From an uncultured Bacteroidales bacterium (GTDB taxonomy: Bacteria > Bacteroidota > Bacteroidia > Bacteroidales > Bacteroidaceae), in contig CADAJS010000019.1 in assembly GCA_902788315.1 (NCBI GenBank), forward strand, positions 1-52,628: DNA of 52,628 nt, given 5' to 3'. The position numbers and the translations under genes are program-made. Numbering within the stretch: position 1 is the first letter of the stretch; the number at the start of each line of letters is the position of its first letter. Of this stretch, positions 24,394-33,584 are shown in pieces. The notes beneath the pieces are model-generated. The model ran no database searches. It saw only the letters and a program-made list of their open reading frames with translations, and was not told where the DNA came from.

Positions 24394-25776
24394 ATGATGA
24401 AACGACATACATACCTGCTTCTCCTCGCATGCACCATCCTGATGGTTGCATGCTCGAAGGACGACGATACAGTTTACTCGAACCACTGCTACATCTCCGG
24501 CGTCACGCTGGGAGCGGTGCGCCGACAGCTGCATACTACGACCTGGAACGGCAACGACAGCGTATATTATACCACGTTCTCGGGCAGTAACTTCCCGATG
24601 ACGGTGGACCAGCGCAACCTTCTCGTGGAGAACAAGGATTCGCTGCTCTATGGCTCGGACGTGAGCGCCGTGCTCGTGACTATCAACTATGTGGGCATGA
24701 CGTTGGTTTACCGGGCGGTAGATGACGAGGACGGTGAGTGGCTGGCCTATAAGACTACGGACAGCTTGGACGTCTCCAAGCCCCTCTATTTGCGCGTCGT
24801 GTCCGAAGACGGCAACAGCGAACGCTACTACAAGTTCAAAATCAACATCCACCAGCAGGAGGGTGACTCGCTCTACTGGTCGCGCGCAGACAGCACGGCA
24901 GCCTTCGACGGCATGACCCAGATGCACGCCGCTGTGCTGAACGACACGCTCATGGTGCTGGGACGGACAGACAGTGGCGTGACTCGCGCTGTGCGCTCCA
25001 CGATGGGTACCATTGGCGAATGGGCTGTCGAGACCACCGATCTTCCGGCCAATGCCGATGTGGAGGGCATCAAGCAGCGGGCCGACCGCCTCTATGCCAC
25101 TACTGCCGATGGCGCTCTCTATACGACTATCGACGGCAAGCACTGGAACCAGATGGCACCGTCCACAGCCGGCCTCTCGCTGGCGGCCGTGACTGAGCGC
25201 TGGCTTTATGCAATCGTGGACGGACGTCTGTGCCGCTCGGCCGACGGGACAGAGTGGACCGAGGAGGTGCTCGACGACAGCGTCGCCATGCTGCCACAGA
25301 CCTCTCTGCGCAGTTACTGCAGCGCCCAGGACAACGGCAACGTGCGCCTGCTCCTGCTCGGATATCGAAACACCGAAAGCGGCGACTCGACTGCCGTGGC
25401 GTGGAGCAAAATGTGGAACGAGGACACGCCCGAGGATGAGGCAGGCTGGATGTATATCAACTCCACGCCGGACAATGTCTATCTCTGTCCACGATTGGAA
25501 CACCTGAACCTCCTCTCGTACGACGAACGCGGACTGGCCTTGGGCGGTGCCTCCGAGGCCGGACATGGACATCACGAGGCACTGGATGCACTCTATTTCT
25601 CGAACGACCAGGGTATCACATGGAAACCCGACTATCTGCTGCATCTTCCTGCGGCAGTACGCGGAGTCAGCGGACCCGTGGCTGCTGTCGTGGACGAGAA
25701 TGACTATATATGGCTCATCGCAAGCAACCAAGTATGGCGCGGAAGACTGAACCGTTTGGGCTTTGCCCGGCAATGA
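24394..25776 (+). CDS. DUF6242-like lipoprotein
   Basis: About 460 residues. Start placed at ATGATGAAACG (24394 or 24397), which gives a short basic N-terminus, a hydrophobic stretch and the lipobox MVAC. It appears to be the DUF6242 lipoprotein that precedes the DUF6089 barrel gene and uppS in Bacteroidales. The N-terminal ~140 residues are beta-sandwich-like; the rest has repeating blades (LYATTADGALYTTIDGKHWN, LYAIVDGRLCRSADGTEWTE) suggestive of a beta-propeller. It starts the envelope block; the next gene overlaps its end. Function unknown. Confidence 0.75.
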   Translation: MMKRHTYLLLLACTILMVACSKDDDTVYSNHCYISGVTLGAVRRQLHTTTWNGNDSVYYTTFSGSNFPMTVDQRNLLVENKDSLLYGSDVSAVLVTINYVGMTLVYRAVDDEDGEWLAYKTTDSLDVSKPLYLRVVSEDGNSERYYKFKINIHQQEGDSLYWSRADSTAAFDGMTQMHAAVLNDTLMVLGRTDSGVTRAVRSTMGTIGEWAVETTDLPANADVEGIKQRADRLYATTADGALYTTIDGKHWNQMAPSTAGLSLAAVTERWLYAIVDGRLCRSADGTEWTEEVLDDSVAMLPQTSLRSYCSAQDNGNVRLLLLGYRNTESGDSTAVAWSKMWNEDTPEDEAGWMYINSTPDNVYLCPRLEHLNLLSYDERGLALGGASEAGHGHHEALDALYFSNDQGITWKPDYLLHLPAAVRGVSGPVAAVVDENDYIWLIASNQVWRGRLNRLGFARQ

Positions 25777-26474
25777 TTCTCCTTCTGATGCTCTGCGGCC
25801 AGACCGTTCGGGCACAGCAGGAGGACGTCGAATACAAGATGGAGGTGGGCGGCGGAGCCGGCGCCACATTCTATCTGGGCGATGCCAACAGCACGCCCTA
25901 TGCCCACATGGGCGTCATGGGGGGCGCTGTCGTGCGACGCATCTTCAATCCGCGTATGTGCGTGAAAGGCAATCTGGCTATGGGACATATCAGTGGTACG
26001 AGCGAGGGACGCTATATTCCCCAGGACCCGCTGAGTCAGACACCCGAAGGCGGAGTGCCGACCACCGTAGCCTTCTCGCGCAACCTGATTGATGTGGGTG
26101 CCCAGTTTGAGATGAACTTCTGGGGATACGGCCGCGACGGCGGGTACAAGGAAAACAGCCCCATCACACCCTATGCCCTGGCTGGCATGGGACTGACACT
26201 GGCCTTGGGCGGCGCCGGCACCGTGGGCGCACTGAACCTTCCTCTGGGCGTAGGAGTGAAATACAAGATACGTCCGCGATGGAATGTGGGACTGGAATGG
26301 ACCATGCGGTTCACCACCAGCGACGAACTCGATGTCAGCCGGGCACAGCAGCGACAGCTGTTTCAGCCGTACGGCATCAAGAGCGTAGGCCTGAAGAACA
26401 AAGACTGTTACTCATTCACGATGCTCTATGTGACGTATGACATCTGCCCGAAATACAGAAAGTGCAACAACTGA
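25734..26474 (+). CDS. DUF6089-like outer-membrane beta-barrel protein
   Basis: About 246 residues from the ATG at 25734, chosen because it precedes a signal peptide (MARKTEPFG, then MILLLMLCGQTVRA). It overlaps the upstream gene by 43 bases. Alternating hydrophobic strands with Gly/aromatic caps (GGGAGATFYLGDANS, YALAGMGLTLALGG, GVGVKYKIRPRWNVGLEWTM) indicate a small beta barrel. Its place between a DUF6242-like gene and uppS matches Bacteroidales gene order. Function unknown, presumably envelope related. Confidence 0.75.
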   Translation: MARKTEPFGLCPAMILLLMLCGQTVRAQQEDVEYKMEVGGGAGATFYLGDANSTPYAHMGVMGGAVVRRIFNPRMCVKGNLAMGHISGTSEGRYIPQDPLSQTPEGGVPTTVAFSRNLIDVGAQFEMNFWGYGRDGGYKENSPITPYALAGMGLTLALGGAGTVGALNLPLGVGVKYKIRPRWNVGLEWTMRFTTSDELDVSRAQQRQLFQPYGIKSVGLKNKDCYSFTMLYVTYDICPKYRKCNN

Positions 26475-26510
26475 CAGAGCACGACGACTCTGAATGATAA
26501 ATATAGAATT

Positions 26511-27260
26511 ATGAAATACGAACTAAATAAAGCGCAGATTCCCACCCACGTGGCCATCATCATGGACGGCAACGGACGATGGGCCACACAGCGCGGACTG
26601 CCACGTACGGCAGGACATGTGGAGGGCGTAGCCAACGTGAAACACATCACAGAGGTGTGTTCCAATCTGGGCGTGAAGTACTTGACGCTGTACACCTTCT
26701 CCACAGAGAACTGGAACCGGCCGCAGGACGAAGTGATGGCCATCATGAACCTCCTCGTGGACAATATGGACCTGAGCCTGTTTATGGACAACAATGTGCG
26801 CTTCCGCATGATAGGCGGCGTGGAGCGTCTGCCGGAAAAGGTGCAGGAGGTCGTGCTCGACTTTGAGGAAAAGACGGCAGGCAACACGGGCATGACAGCC
26901 GTCGTGGCACTCAATTACAGCAGCCGCTGGGAGATTACCGAGACTATGAAGCAAGCCGTGAAGCAGGCCGCTGAGGGACAGCTGAAACCCGAGGACATCA
27001 CCGAGAGCTATATCTGCAGCCATCTGCAGACCCACTTCATGCCCGATCCCGACCTGCTCATCCGCACTGGAGGCGAGCTGCGTATCAGCAACTACCTGCT
27101 CTGGCAGTGTGCCTACAGCGAGTTCTATTTCTGCGACACCTACTGGCCCGATTTCCATGAGGAAGAACTCTACCAGGCCATAGCCACCTACCAGCAGCGC
27201 CAGCGCCGTTTCGGGCTTACGGAGGCACAGGTGGAGAACGCAAACAAAACTGAAAACTGA
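26511..27260 (+). CDS. uppS: Undecaprenyl diphosphate synthase (isoprenyl transferase)
   Basis: 249 residues, cytoplasmic cis-prenyltransferase that builds the C55 lipid carrier for peptidoglycan and surface glycans. The catalytic segment [13 protein letters not shown] (Asp about 19) and the C-terminal [19 protein letters not shown] plus AYSEFYF and WPDF segments are intact. Normal length. Part of the plus-strand envelope block; bamA follows by 17 bases. Confidence 0.97.
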   Translation: MKYELNKAQIPTHVAIIMDGNGRWATQRGLPRTAGHVEGVANVKHITEVCSNLGVKYLTLYTFSTENWNRPQDEVMAIMNLLVDNMDLSLFMDNNVRFRMIGGVERLPEKVQEVVLDFEEKTAGNTGMTAVVALNYSSRWEITETMKQAVKQAAEGQLKPEDITESYICSHLQTHFMPDPDLLIRTGGELRISNYLLWQCAYSEFYFCDTYWPDFHEEELYQAIATYQQRQRRFGLTEAQVENANKTEN

Positions 27261-27277
27261 TTGACCTGCAGACAGAA

Positions 27278-29902
27278 GTGAAAAGGACGTCACTAATTTG
27301 TATAATGTGCCTAAGTGCGGTACTGACCCTCTGGGGACAGGCCGTGCAGCACGAGGTGAACCCGAAAATCGACTACAGCCGCACACCGAAGTGGTACACC
27401 ATCGCCGCCATCAATGTCGAAGGCGTGCAGAACTATGATGAGAGCCTTTTGTTGGGACTGAGTGGTCTGGCTGTCGGGCAGCGTGTGGAGATACCGGGCG
27501 AGGAAATAACAAATGCCATCAAACGCTACTGGAGGAACGGACTCTTCAGCAACGTGGCGATCAGTGCCGACAGCCTTGTGGGCGACTCGGCATATCTGCG
27601 CATCAAACTGGCACAGCGCCCGAGAATCTCCGAGATTAACTACAGCGGAGTGAAGAAAAACGAACGCGATGACCTGCAGGAAAAGCTGGGACTGGTCAAG
27701 GACAACCAGCTCACGCCGAATATGATCGACCGCGCCAAGATATTGGGAAAGCGATACTTTGACGGCAAGGGATACAAGAACGCCGAACTGAACATCGTGC
27801 AACGTGACGATGCCGGCGCTCCAGGGAAGGTTATCGTGGACGTGAATGTGGATAAGAAGGAAAAGGTGAAGATTGACCATATCTACATCACCGGCAACAA
27901 GGCACTGACGGAGAAGAAGATCAAGGGAAACCTCTTCAGTAACGGCGTGCTGAAGAAGATACACGAGCGTGGCTCGATTGCCAGCTGGTTTCGCAGCAAG
28001 AAGTTCGTGGAGAGCAAGTACAAGGAAGCCAAGGATAACCTCTACACGAAATATGGCGAATTGGGCTACCGCGATGCCCTTATCGTATCGGACAGCGTGG
28101 GACCCGGCGACAAGGGAGGCGTGAATATCTACCTCAACGTGGAGGAGGGACAGAAGTACTACGTGAGAAATATCGAGTGGGTAGGCAACACCGTTTATCC
28201 CACCGAAATCCTCAGCCGTACCCTCCGCATGAAGAAGGGAGACGTCTATAACCAAAAGCTGATGAACGAGCGCCTCTCAACCGATGAGGACGCAGTGGGC
28301 AACCTGTATTATAACAACGGTTATGTCTTCTACGACCTCGTCCCGACGGAGGTGAACATAGTGGAAGACTCCGTCGATCTGGAGATGCGCATAACCGAAG
28401 GTACGCAGGCTCATATCAGCCACGTGCGCATTACGGGCAACGACCGCGTGTATGAGAATGTAGTACGCCGAGAATTGTACAACAAGCCTGGCGACCTCTT
28501 CTCAAAGAAAGCCTACGAACGTTCCTATCGAGAGATTGCCTCGCTGGGCCACTTCGATGAGAAGATTGACGCACAGGTGAAACCTGACCCCACCAACGGC
28601 ACCGTAGATATCAACTGGGGACTGGAACCGAAGAGCAACGACCAGGTGGAGTTCTCACTCGGATATGGACAGACGGGAGTCATCGGTAAGCTGGGCCTTA
28701 AGTTCAGCAACTTCTGCATGGCCAACCTCTTCAATCGCGAGGGACTGCGTCGCGGAGTGATGCCACAGGGAAATGGAGAGACATTCAGCATCAGCGGACA
28801 GACAAACGGACGCTATTATCAGGCATATAGTGTCAATTACATGAATCCGTGGTTCGGTGGCAAACGCCCGAACACGCTCAGCATAAGTGCCTTCTTCAGC
28901 AAGCAGACGGATATCAGCGACAACTACTACAACCAGGCCTGGTACAACAACTATTACAGCAGCTACCTCTATGGGTATGGTACCAATGGCTACAATTACT
29001 ATGACAACTACTACGACCCGGACAAGTATGTGAAGATCTTCGGCATGAGCCTCGGATGGGGAAAGCGACTGCGCTGGCCAGACGATTACTTCACGCTGAG
29101 TGCTGACCTCAGCTACACCCGCTACATGCTCAAGGACTGGCGCTACTTCATCATCTCAAACGGTAATTGTAACAACATCAGCCTGAACGTCAACCTGGCC
29201 CGAAGCAGCACGGACAATCCAATATATCCGCGCACCGGTTCGGAGTTCTCGTTCAATGTCTCCGTGACACCGCCCTACAGCCTGTTTGACAATAAGGACT
29301 ATGCAAACCTGGCCACAGACTATAACAGCAGCACAATCAAGGAGGAACTCCAGGAGAAGTATCGCTGGGTGGAGTATCACAAGTGGAAGTTCAAGAGCCG
29401 CACGTTCACCGCTCTGTCCAGCGCCGACAAGTGTTTCGTGCTGATGACACGTGTCGAGGCCGGTATCCTCGGTGCATATAACCAACACAAGAAGTCGCCC
29501 TTCGAGACATTCTATGTGGGCGGCGACGGCACTTCGGGCTATAGCAGTTCCTATGCGTCGGAGACCATCGGCATGCGTGGCTATGACAACGGCTCGCTCT
29601 CGGGCGGTACGTACAGTGGCTATGCCTACGACCGATTCACTGTCGAACTGCGTTATCCCTTCATGCTCAGCGCCTCGACGAATATCTTCGGTCTGGTCTT
29701 TGCCGAGGGCGGTAACGCATGGTCGAGCATCAAGAAGTTCAATCCCTTCGATATGAAACGCTCCCTCGGTGCGGGTGTGCGCATCATGCTTCCTATGGTG
29801 GGCCTGCTCGGTATCGACTGGGCCTACGGTTTCGACCCCGTCTTCGGCAGCCGTACGTACAGCAAGAGCCACTTCCATTTCATCCTGGGACAGGAGTTCT
29901 GA
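27278..29902 (+). CDS. bamA: Outer membrane protein assembly factor BamA
   Basis: 874 residues. Starts at a GTG (27278) that gives a proper signal peptide (MKRTSLICIMCLSAVLTLWGQ). Successive POTRA repeats fill about 40-480 (INVEGVQNYDESLLLGLSGL; ITGNKALTEKKIKGNLFSNG; VGNTVYPTEILSRTLRMKKG; ITGNDRVYENVVRRELYNKP), then a C-terminal 16-strand barrel with the Tyr-rich loop near 560 (YYSSYLYGYGTNGYNYYDN) and a terminal Phe (HFILGQEF). It inserts barrel proteins into the outer membrane and is essential. The Skp-like chaperone genes follow directly. Confidence 0.97.
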   Translation: MKRTSLICIMCLSAVLTLWGQAVQHEVNPKIDYSRTPKWYTIAAINVEGVQNYDESLLLGLSGLAVGQRVEIPGEEITNAIKRYWRNGLFSNVAISADSLVGDSAYLRIKLAQRPRISEINYSGVKKNERDDLQEKLGLVKDNQLTPNMIDRAKILGKRYFDGKGYKNAELNIVQRDDAGAPGKVIVDVNVDKKEKVKIDHIYITGNKALTEKKIKGNLFSNGVLKKIHERGSIASWFRSKKFVESKYKEAKDNLYTKYGELGYRDALIVSDSVGPGDKGGVNIYLNVEEGQKYYVRNIEWVGNTVYPTEILSRTLRMKKGDVYNQKLMNERLSTDEDAVGNLYYNNGYVFYDLVPTEVNIVEDSVDLEMRITEGTQAHISHVRITGNDRVYENVVRRELYNKPGDLFSKKAYERSYREIASLGHFDEKIDAQVKPDPTNGTVDINWGLEPKSNDQVEFSLGYGQTGVIGKLGLKFSNFCMANLFNREGLRRGVMPQGNGETFSISGQTNGRYYQAYSVNYMNPWFGGKRPNTLSISAFFSKQTDISDNYYNQAWYNNYYSSYLYGYGTNGYNYYDNYYDPDKYVKIFGMSLGWGKRLRWPDDYFTLSADLSYTRYMLKDWRYFIISNGNCNNISLNVNLARSSTDNPIYPRTGSEFSFNVSVTPPYSLFDNKDYANLATDYNSSTIKEELQEKYRWVEYHKWKFKSRTFTALSSADKCFVLMTRVEAGILGAYNQHKKSPFETFYVGGDGTSGYSSSYASETIGMRGYDNGSLSGGTYSGYAYDRFTVELRYPFMLSASTNIFGLVFAEGGNAWSSIKKFNPFDMKRSLGAGVRIMLPMVGLLGIDWAYGFDPVFGSRTYSKSHFHFILGQEF

Positions 29903-29945
29903 CAAGCATAAACACGAGTTCTAATATATTATAATAAGGTATAGA

Positions 29946-30452
29946 ATGAAAAAGTTATTTCTCACATTACTGGTGCTCTTTGCAGCACATGCAAGCGCCC
30001 AGAAGTTTGCGCTCATCGATATGGAGTACATCTTGAAGAATGTGCCGGCCTATGAGCGCGCCAATGAACAACTCAATCAAGTGAGCAAGAAGTGGCAAGC
30101 AGAAGTGGAAGCACTGACCACCGAGGCTCAGACCCTTTACAAGAACTATCAGTCGGAGGCCGTCTTCCTGAGTGACGAGCAGAAGGCAAAGCGCGAGGAG
30201 GCAATCGTCTCCAAGGAGAAGGAAGCCGCCGAGCTGAAGAAGAAGTACTTCGGTCCTGAAGGCGAACTGTATAAGAAGCGCGAGAGCCTTATGGCTCCCA
30301 TTCAGGATGAGATATACAATGCCGTCAAGGACATCTCGGACCAGAAGGGCTACAGCCTGATACTGGATCGTGCCAGCGATGCCGGCATCATATTTGCCAG
30401 CCCGAAGATTGACATCTCGAATGAGGTACTCACTAAGCTTGGCTACAACTAA
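29946..30452 (+). CDS. Skp/OmpH-family periplasmic chaperone, copy 1
   Basis: 168 residues with a signal peptide (MKKLFLTLLVLFAAHASA). The body is a short beta segment (FALIDMEYILKNVPAY), a long charged coiled coil (about 45-115) and a C-terminal sheet (YSLILDRASDAGIIFASP), as in Skp, which forms trimers that hold unfolded outer-membrane proteins. First of three tandem paralogs behind bamA. Confidence 0.92.
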   Translation: MKKLFLTLLVLFAAHASAQKFALIDMEYILKNVPAYERANEQLNQVSKKWQAEVEALTTEAQTLYKNYQSEAVFLSDEQKAKREEAIVSKEKEAAELKKKYFGPEGELYKKRESLMAPIQDEIYNAVKDISDQKGYSLILDRASDAGIIFASPKIDISNEVLTKLGYN

Positions 30453-30509
30453 CCAAACCGCCGACGAGTTTCGACAGACAATACTAATCATTAAACAAAT
30501 AACATCGAA

Positions 30510-31010
30510 ATGAAAAAGATTCTTATCGCCATCATGATGATGGTACCCATGGCCCTTAGCGCCCAGAAGTTTGCTCACTTTAACAGTGCAGACATCATCC
30601 CTAACATGAAGGAGTACACCAAGGCTCAGGAGGAAATCCAGGCAATGGCAAAGCAATACGAGGCCGACATGAAACTGATGCAGGACGAGTTCCAGAAGAA
30701 GTACGAAGAGTACCAGAAGGAACAGGCAAACCTGCTGGACAACGTTCGCCAGCGTCGCGAGGCCGAACTGCAGGACCTTCAGCAGCGCATGCAGCAATCG
30801 TATGAGGATAATCAGCGTGCACTCGGTCAGGCACAGCAGGAAAAGATCGGAGCCATCCAGGAGCAAGTACTCGCAGCAGTGAAGAAGGTAGGCGAAGGCG
30901 GCGGCTACGTGTACATCGTTGACACCAGCACGGGCGCTATTCCCTTCATCAATACGCAGCTCAGTACGGATGTCACTGACCAGATCAAGAAGGAAGTGGG
31001 CATTCAGTAA
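30510..31010 (+). CDS. Skp/OmpH-family periplasmic chaperone, copy 2
   Basis: 166 residues, signal peptide MKKILIAIMMMVPMALSA. Same plan as copy 1: FAHFNSADIIPNMKEYTKAQ, Gln/Glu-rich coiled coil (about 50-125), then GYVYIVDTSTGAIPFINTQL. The match to copy 1 is clear in plan but modest in sequence, so the duplication is old. Confidence 0.92.
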   Translation: MKKILIAIMMMVPMALSAQKFAHFNSADIIPNMKEYTKAQEEIQAMAKQYEADMKLMQDEFQKKYEEYQKEQANLLDNVRQRREAELQDLQQRMQQSYEDNQRALGQAQQEKIGAIQEQVLAAVKKVGEGGGYVYIVDTSTGAIPFINTQLSTDVTDQIKKEVGIQ

Positions 31011-31042
31011 TGTGTAGTCCGACGAACACTGAAGAATAGAAT

Positions 31043-31705
31043 ATGATGAAACGACTGGCTTTCTTTATCGTCCTCGTGCTACCGATGGGATTGTTGGCAC
31101 AGGTGCAGTTCGGCTACCTCAACTATCACACCATCATGTGCGAGATGCCCGAATACACTCAGGCACAGCAGGAACTGGCTACGCTAAAGGGCAAGTATGA
31201 AGCTGAATCGACACGTTCGGAGGAGGAGTTTCAGAAAAAGTTCGTAGACTTTCTGCAAGGACAGAAGGACTTCCCTCAGAGCATCATGCAGAAGCGGCAG
31301 GGCGAGTTGCAGTCCTTGATGGATAATGGGGTGCAGTTCCGCCTGCAGGCTCAGAAACTGATTGCTCAGGCTGAAAAAGATCTCCTGGGCGAAGTGGAGA
31401 AACGGCTGAACCGCGCCATCCTAGAGGTGGGCGTGGAATATGGCTACGCTTTCATACTGAACATTGAGGAGAATGCATGCCCCTACATTAATCCGGTGAT
31501 GGGCGTCGATGTGTCTGACCTTGTTCGCATCAAACTGGGGCTTATAGCTCCCCCGACGCCAGAGGCACAGCCTGCCGAGGGGCAGCCTGCCGCTCCCGCA
31601 GGAGAGGCACAGCCGACGGCTCAGCCAGAAGCACAGCCTGCCACACAGCCGGAAACTCAACCCGAGGCAAAGCCGGCTACGGAGCCTAATGCAGCACCGA
31701 ACTGA
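31043..31705 (+). CDS. Skp/OmpH-family chaperone, copy 3, with Pro/Ala/Gln-rich tail
   Basis: 220 residues, signal peptide MMKRLAFFIVLVLPMGLLA. The Skp-like core (VQFGYLNYHTIMCEMPEYTQ, coiled coil, then YAFILNIEENACPYINPVMG) ends near 170 and is followed by about 45 low-complexity residues (PEAQPAEGQPAAPAGEAQPT and similar) absent from the other two copies. The tail is encoded by small near-repeats and may vary in length between strains. murI begins 17 bases before its stop. Confidence 0.9.
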   Translation: MMKRLAFFIVLVLPMGLLAQVQFGYLNYHTIMCEMPEYTQAQQELATLKGKYEAESTRSEEEFQKKFVDFLQGQKDFPQSIMQKRQGELQSLMDNGVQFRLQAQKLIAQAEKDLLGEVEKRLNRAILEVGVEYGYAFILNIEENACPYINPVMGVDVSDLVRIKLGLIAPPTPEAQPAEGQPAAPAGEAQPTAQPEAQPATQPETQPEAKPATEPNAAPN

Positions 31706-32534
31706 CCTTCCCTCGGCACCTGGCCCCATAGGAGTCTTTGATTCCGGTTATGGGGGGCTGACTGTGTGGCGCTGGATGCGTGACCTGATGCCTCAGTATG
31801 ATTACATCTATCTGGGGGATAATGCGCGGGCACCTTATGGCAATCGTTCCTTCGAACTTGTCTATGAGTTCACGCTCCAGGCTGTGCACCGCCTGTTTCA
31901 GATGGGTTGCCATCTGGTCATCTTGGCATGCAATACAGCCTCGGCCAAAGCTCTGCGCACTATTCAGCAATGCGATCTTCCACAGATGGACCCGTCACGC
32001 CGTGTGCTGGGAGTCATCCGTCCCACAGCCGAGTGCATCGGGGATGTCACCCAGACACGACATGTGGGCGTGGTAGCCACGGCGGGCACCATCAAGAGTC
32101 TCACCTATGAGATGGAGATTGCCAAACTTTTCCCAGACATCGTGGTGACGGGCGAGGCATGCCCCCTCTGGGCACCTATCGTGGAGAATGGAGAGGCGCA
32201 GAGTGACGGTGCTGACTATTTTGTGAGGAAGCACATCAACTCCCTGCTTGCCCGCGATCCGCAGATAGACAGTATCATCCTGGGCTGTACCCACTACCCC
32301 CTGTTGCTTGACAAGATCCGGCACTATACACCGCAGGAGGTCCGCCTCCTGTCGCAGGGCGAATACGTAGCCCGCAGCCTGGAGAATTACCTGCAGCGCC
32401 ATCCCGAGATGCTCAGCCGTATCTCATGCCATGCCTCACGCAGGTTTTACACTACCGAGCAGCCAGACTCTTTCAACGAAAACGCCACCATGTTCCTCGG
32501 CGAGCCTGTCTCGGCCGAACATATCGTCCTGTAA
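31689..32534 (+). CDS. murI: Glutamate racemase
   Basis: 281 residues, cytoplasmic. Interconverts L- and D-glutamate for peptidoglycan. Both catalytic cysteine motifs are present: LACNTASA (about 80-87) and LGCTHYPLL (about 198-206), with the family opening GPIGVFDSGYGGLTVWR. It starts inside the third Skp-like gene (17-base overlap), and its stop overlaps the next start (TAATG). Confidence 0.96.
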   Translation: MQHRTDLPSAPGPIGVFDSGYGGLTVWRWMRDLMPQYDYIYLGDNARAPYGNRSFELVYEFTLQAVHRLFQMGCHLVILACNTASAKALRTIQQCDLPQMDPSRRVLGVIRPTAECIGDVTQTRHVGVVATAGTIKSLTYEMEIAKLFPDIVVTGEACPLWAPIVENGEAQSDGADYFVRKHINSLLARDPQIDSIILGCTHYPLLLDKIRHYTPQEVRLLSQGEYVARSLENYLQRHPEMLSRISCHASRRFYTTEQPDSFNENATMFLGEPVSAEHIVL

Positions 32535-33535
32535 TGAAACATTTCCGCCTCCTCTCTGTGTCCGCCCTCGTTGCGATGATGTGCGCCTGTTCGTCCCGTC
32601 AGGCCGAGACGACGCGCGCCGTTCCCTCGATGGGTTTGCCTAGCGAACTCTTGCTAGTGGTTGACGCACAGGTGTGGGCCAGCGATCTTGCCGATTCGCT
32701 TACACACCTGCTCAAGGGTGAGGTGCCCGGACTCATGCAGAGCGAACCGTTCTTTCGTCTCACACGTATCCCGACGCAGCACTACACTCGCTCCTTTGTC
32801 ACGATGCACAGCAAACTCTTTGTGAAGATTGACCCGCAACTGTCGCGTCCCATCGTCGGCGTGTCGCACAATGTCACGGCCGCTCCCCAGATAGAGGTGA
32901 CAGTGGCCGCCCCCACGCTGGATGCCTTGCGCGCGTGTATATATAATAAAGGTATGGCAGTGCGCCAAGTGCTGGCCGACGCTCAGCTCGACATGCGTGC
33001 CGCACGGCTGCGGCGTAAGTTCAGCCAGCGAGTTGATGCTGATCTGCGTAAGGTGATGGGCTACTCCATCTGTGCCCCCGAGGATATCCGTGCCACAAAG
33101 CGTGCCGACCATTTTCTCTGGGCTGGCAGTAATCGGAATGAGAAGGACCTCAACCTCGTTGTCTATTCCTATCCCTGGGATGGTACCGATGTATGCACGC
33201 CTGAGAACTTCGTGACTAAGCGCGACTCGGTGATGCAGCAGCATATTCCCGGCAGCACGCCAGAGCAGTGGATGCAGACCACACGCATCGATGGGCGTCC
33301 CATCATATTCAGCGAGCGGCGCGACATAGACGGACGTCATGTCCAGGAGGTTCGTGGCTTGTGGGAAATGCGCCGCGGTGCACTGGGCGGCCCCTTTGTC
33401 TCCATAGTGAGCATTGACAGTGCGGCGGCTCGGGTGGTCGTGGCCGAAGGTTTCGTCTATTCCCCCTCTACGGACAAACGCGACTTGCTGCGTATGATTG
33501 AGGCTTCACTGCGCACATTGCAAAAGTGCAGTTGA
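32534..33535 (+). CDS. DUF4837-like lipoprotein
   Basis: 333 residues. Start at the ATG in TAATG (32534), giving MKHFRLLSVSALVAMMCAC with a lipobox at Cys ~19. The content matches the Bacteroidetes DUF4837 family (GLPSELLLVVDAQVWASDLA near the start; YSYPWDGTDVCTPENFVTKR in the middle; RPIIFSERRDIDGRHVQEVR later). Envelope-anchored, function unknown. It is coupled to murI. Confidence 0.75.
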   Translation: MKHFRLLSVSALVAMMCACSSRQAETTRAVPSMGLPSELLLVVDAQVWASDLADSLTHLLKGEVPGLMQSEPFFRLTRIPTQHYTRSFVTMHSKLFVKIDPQLSRPIVGVSHNVTAAPQIEVTVAAPTLDALRACIYNKGMAVRQVLADAQLDMRAARLRRKFSQRVDADLRKVMGYSICAPEDIRATKRADHFLWAGSNRNEKDLNLVVYSYPWDGTDVCTPENFVTKRDSVMQQHIPGSTPEQWMQTTRIDGRPIIFSERRDIDGRHVQEVRGLWEMRRGALGGPFVSIVSIDSAAARVVVAEGFVYSPSTDKRDLLRMIEASLRTLQKCS

Positions 33536-33584
33536 TGGATGAGCCATATCACCGATTCATGTCTCATATTTAACAGAAAAGGTT

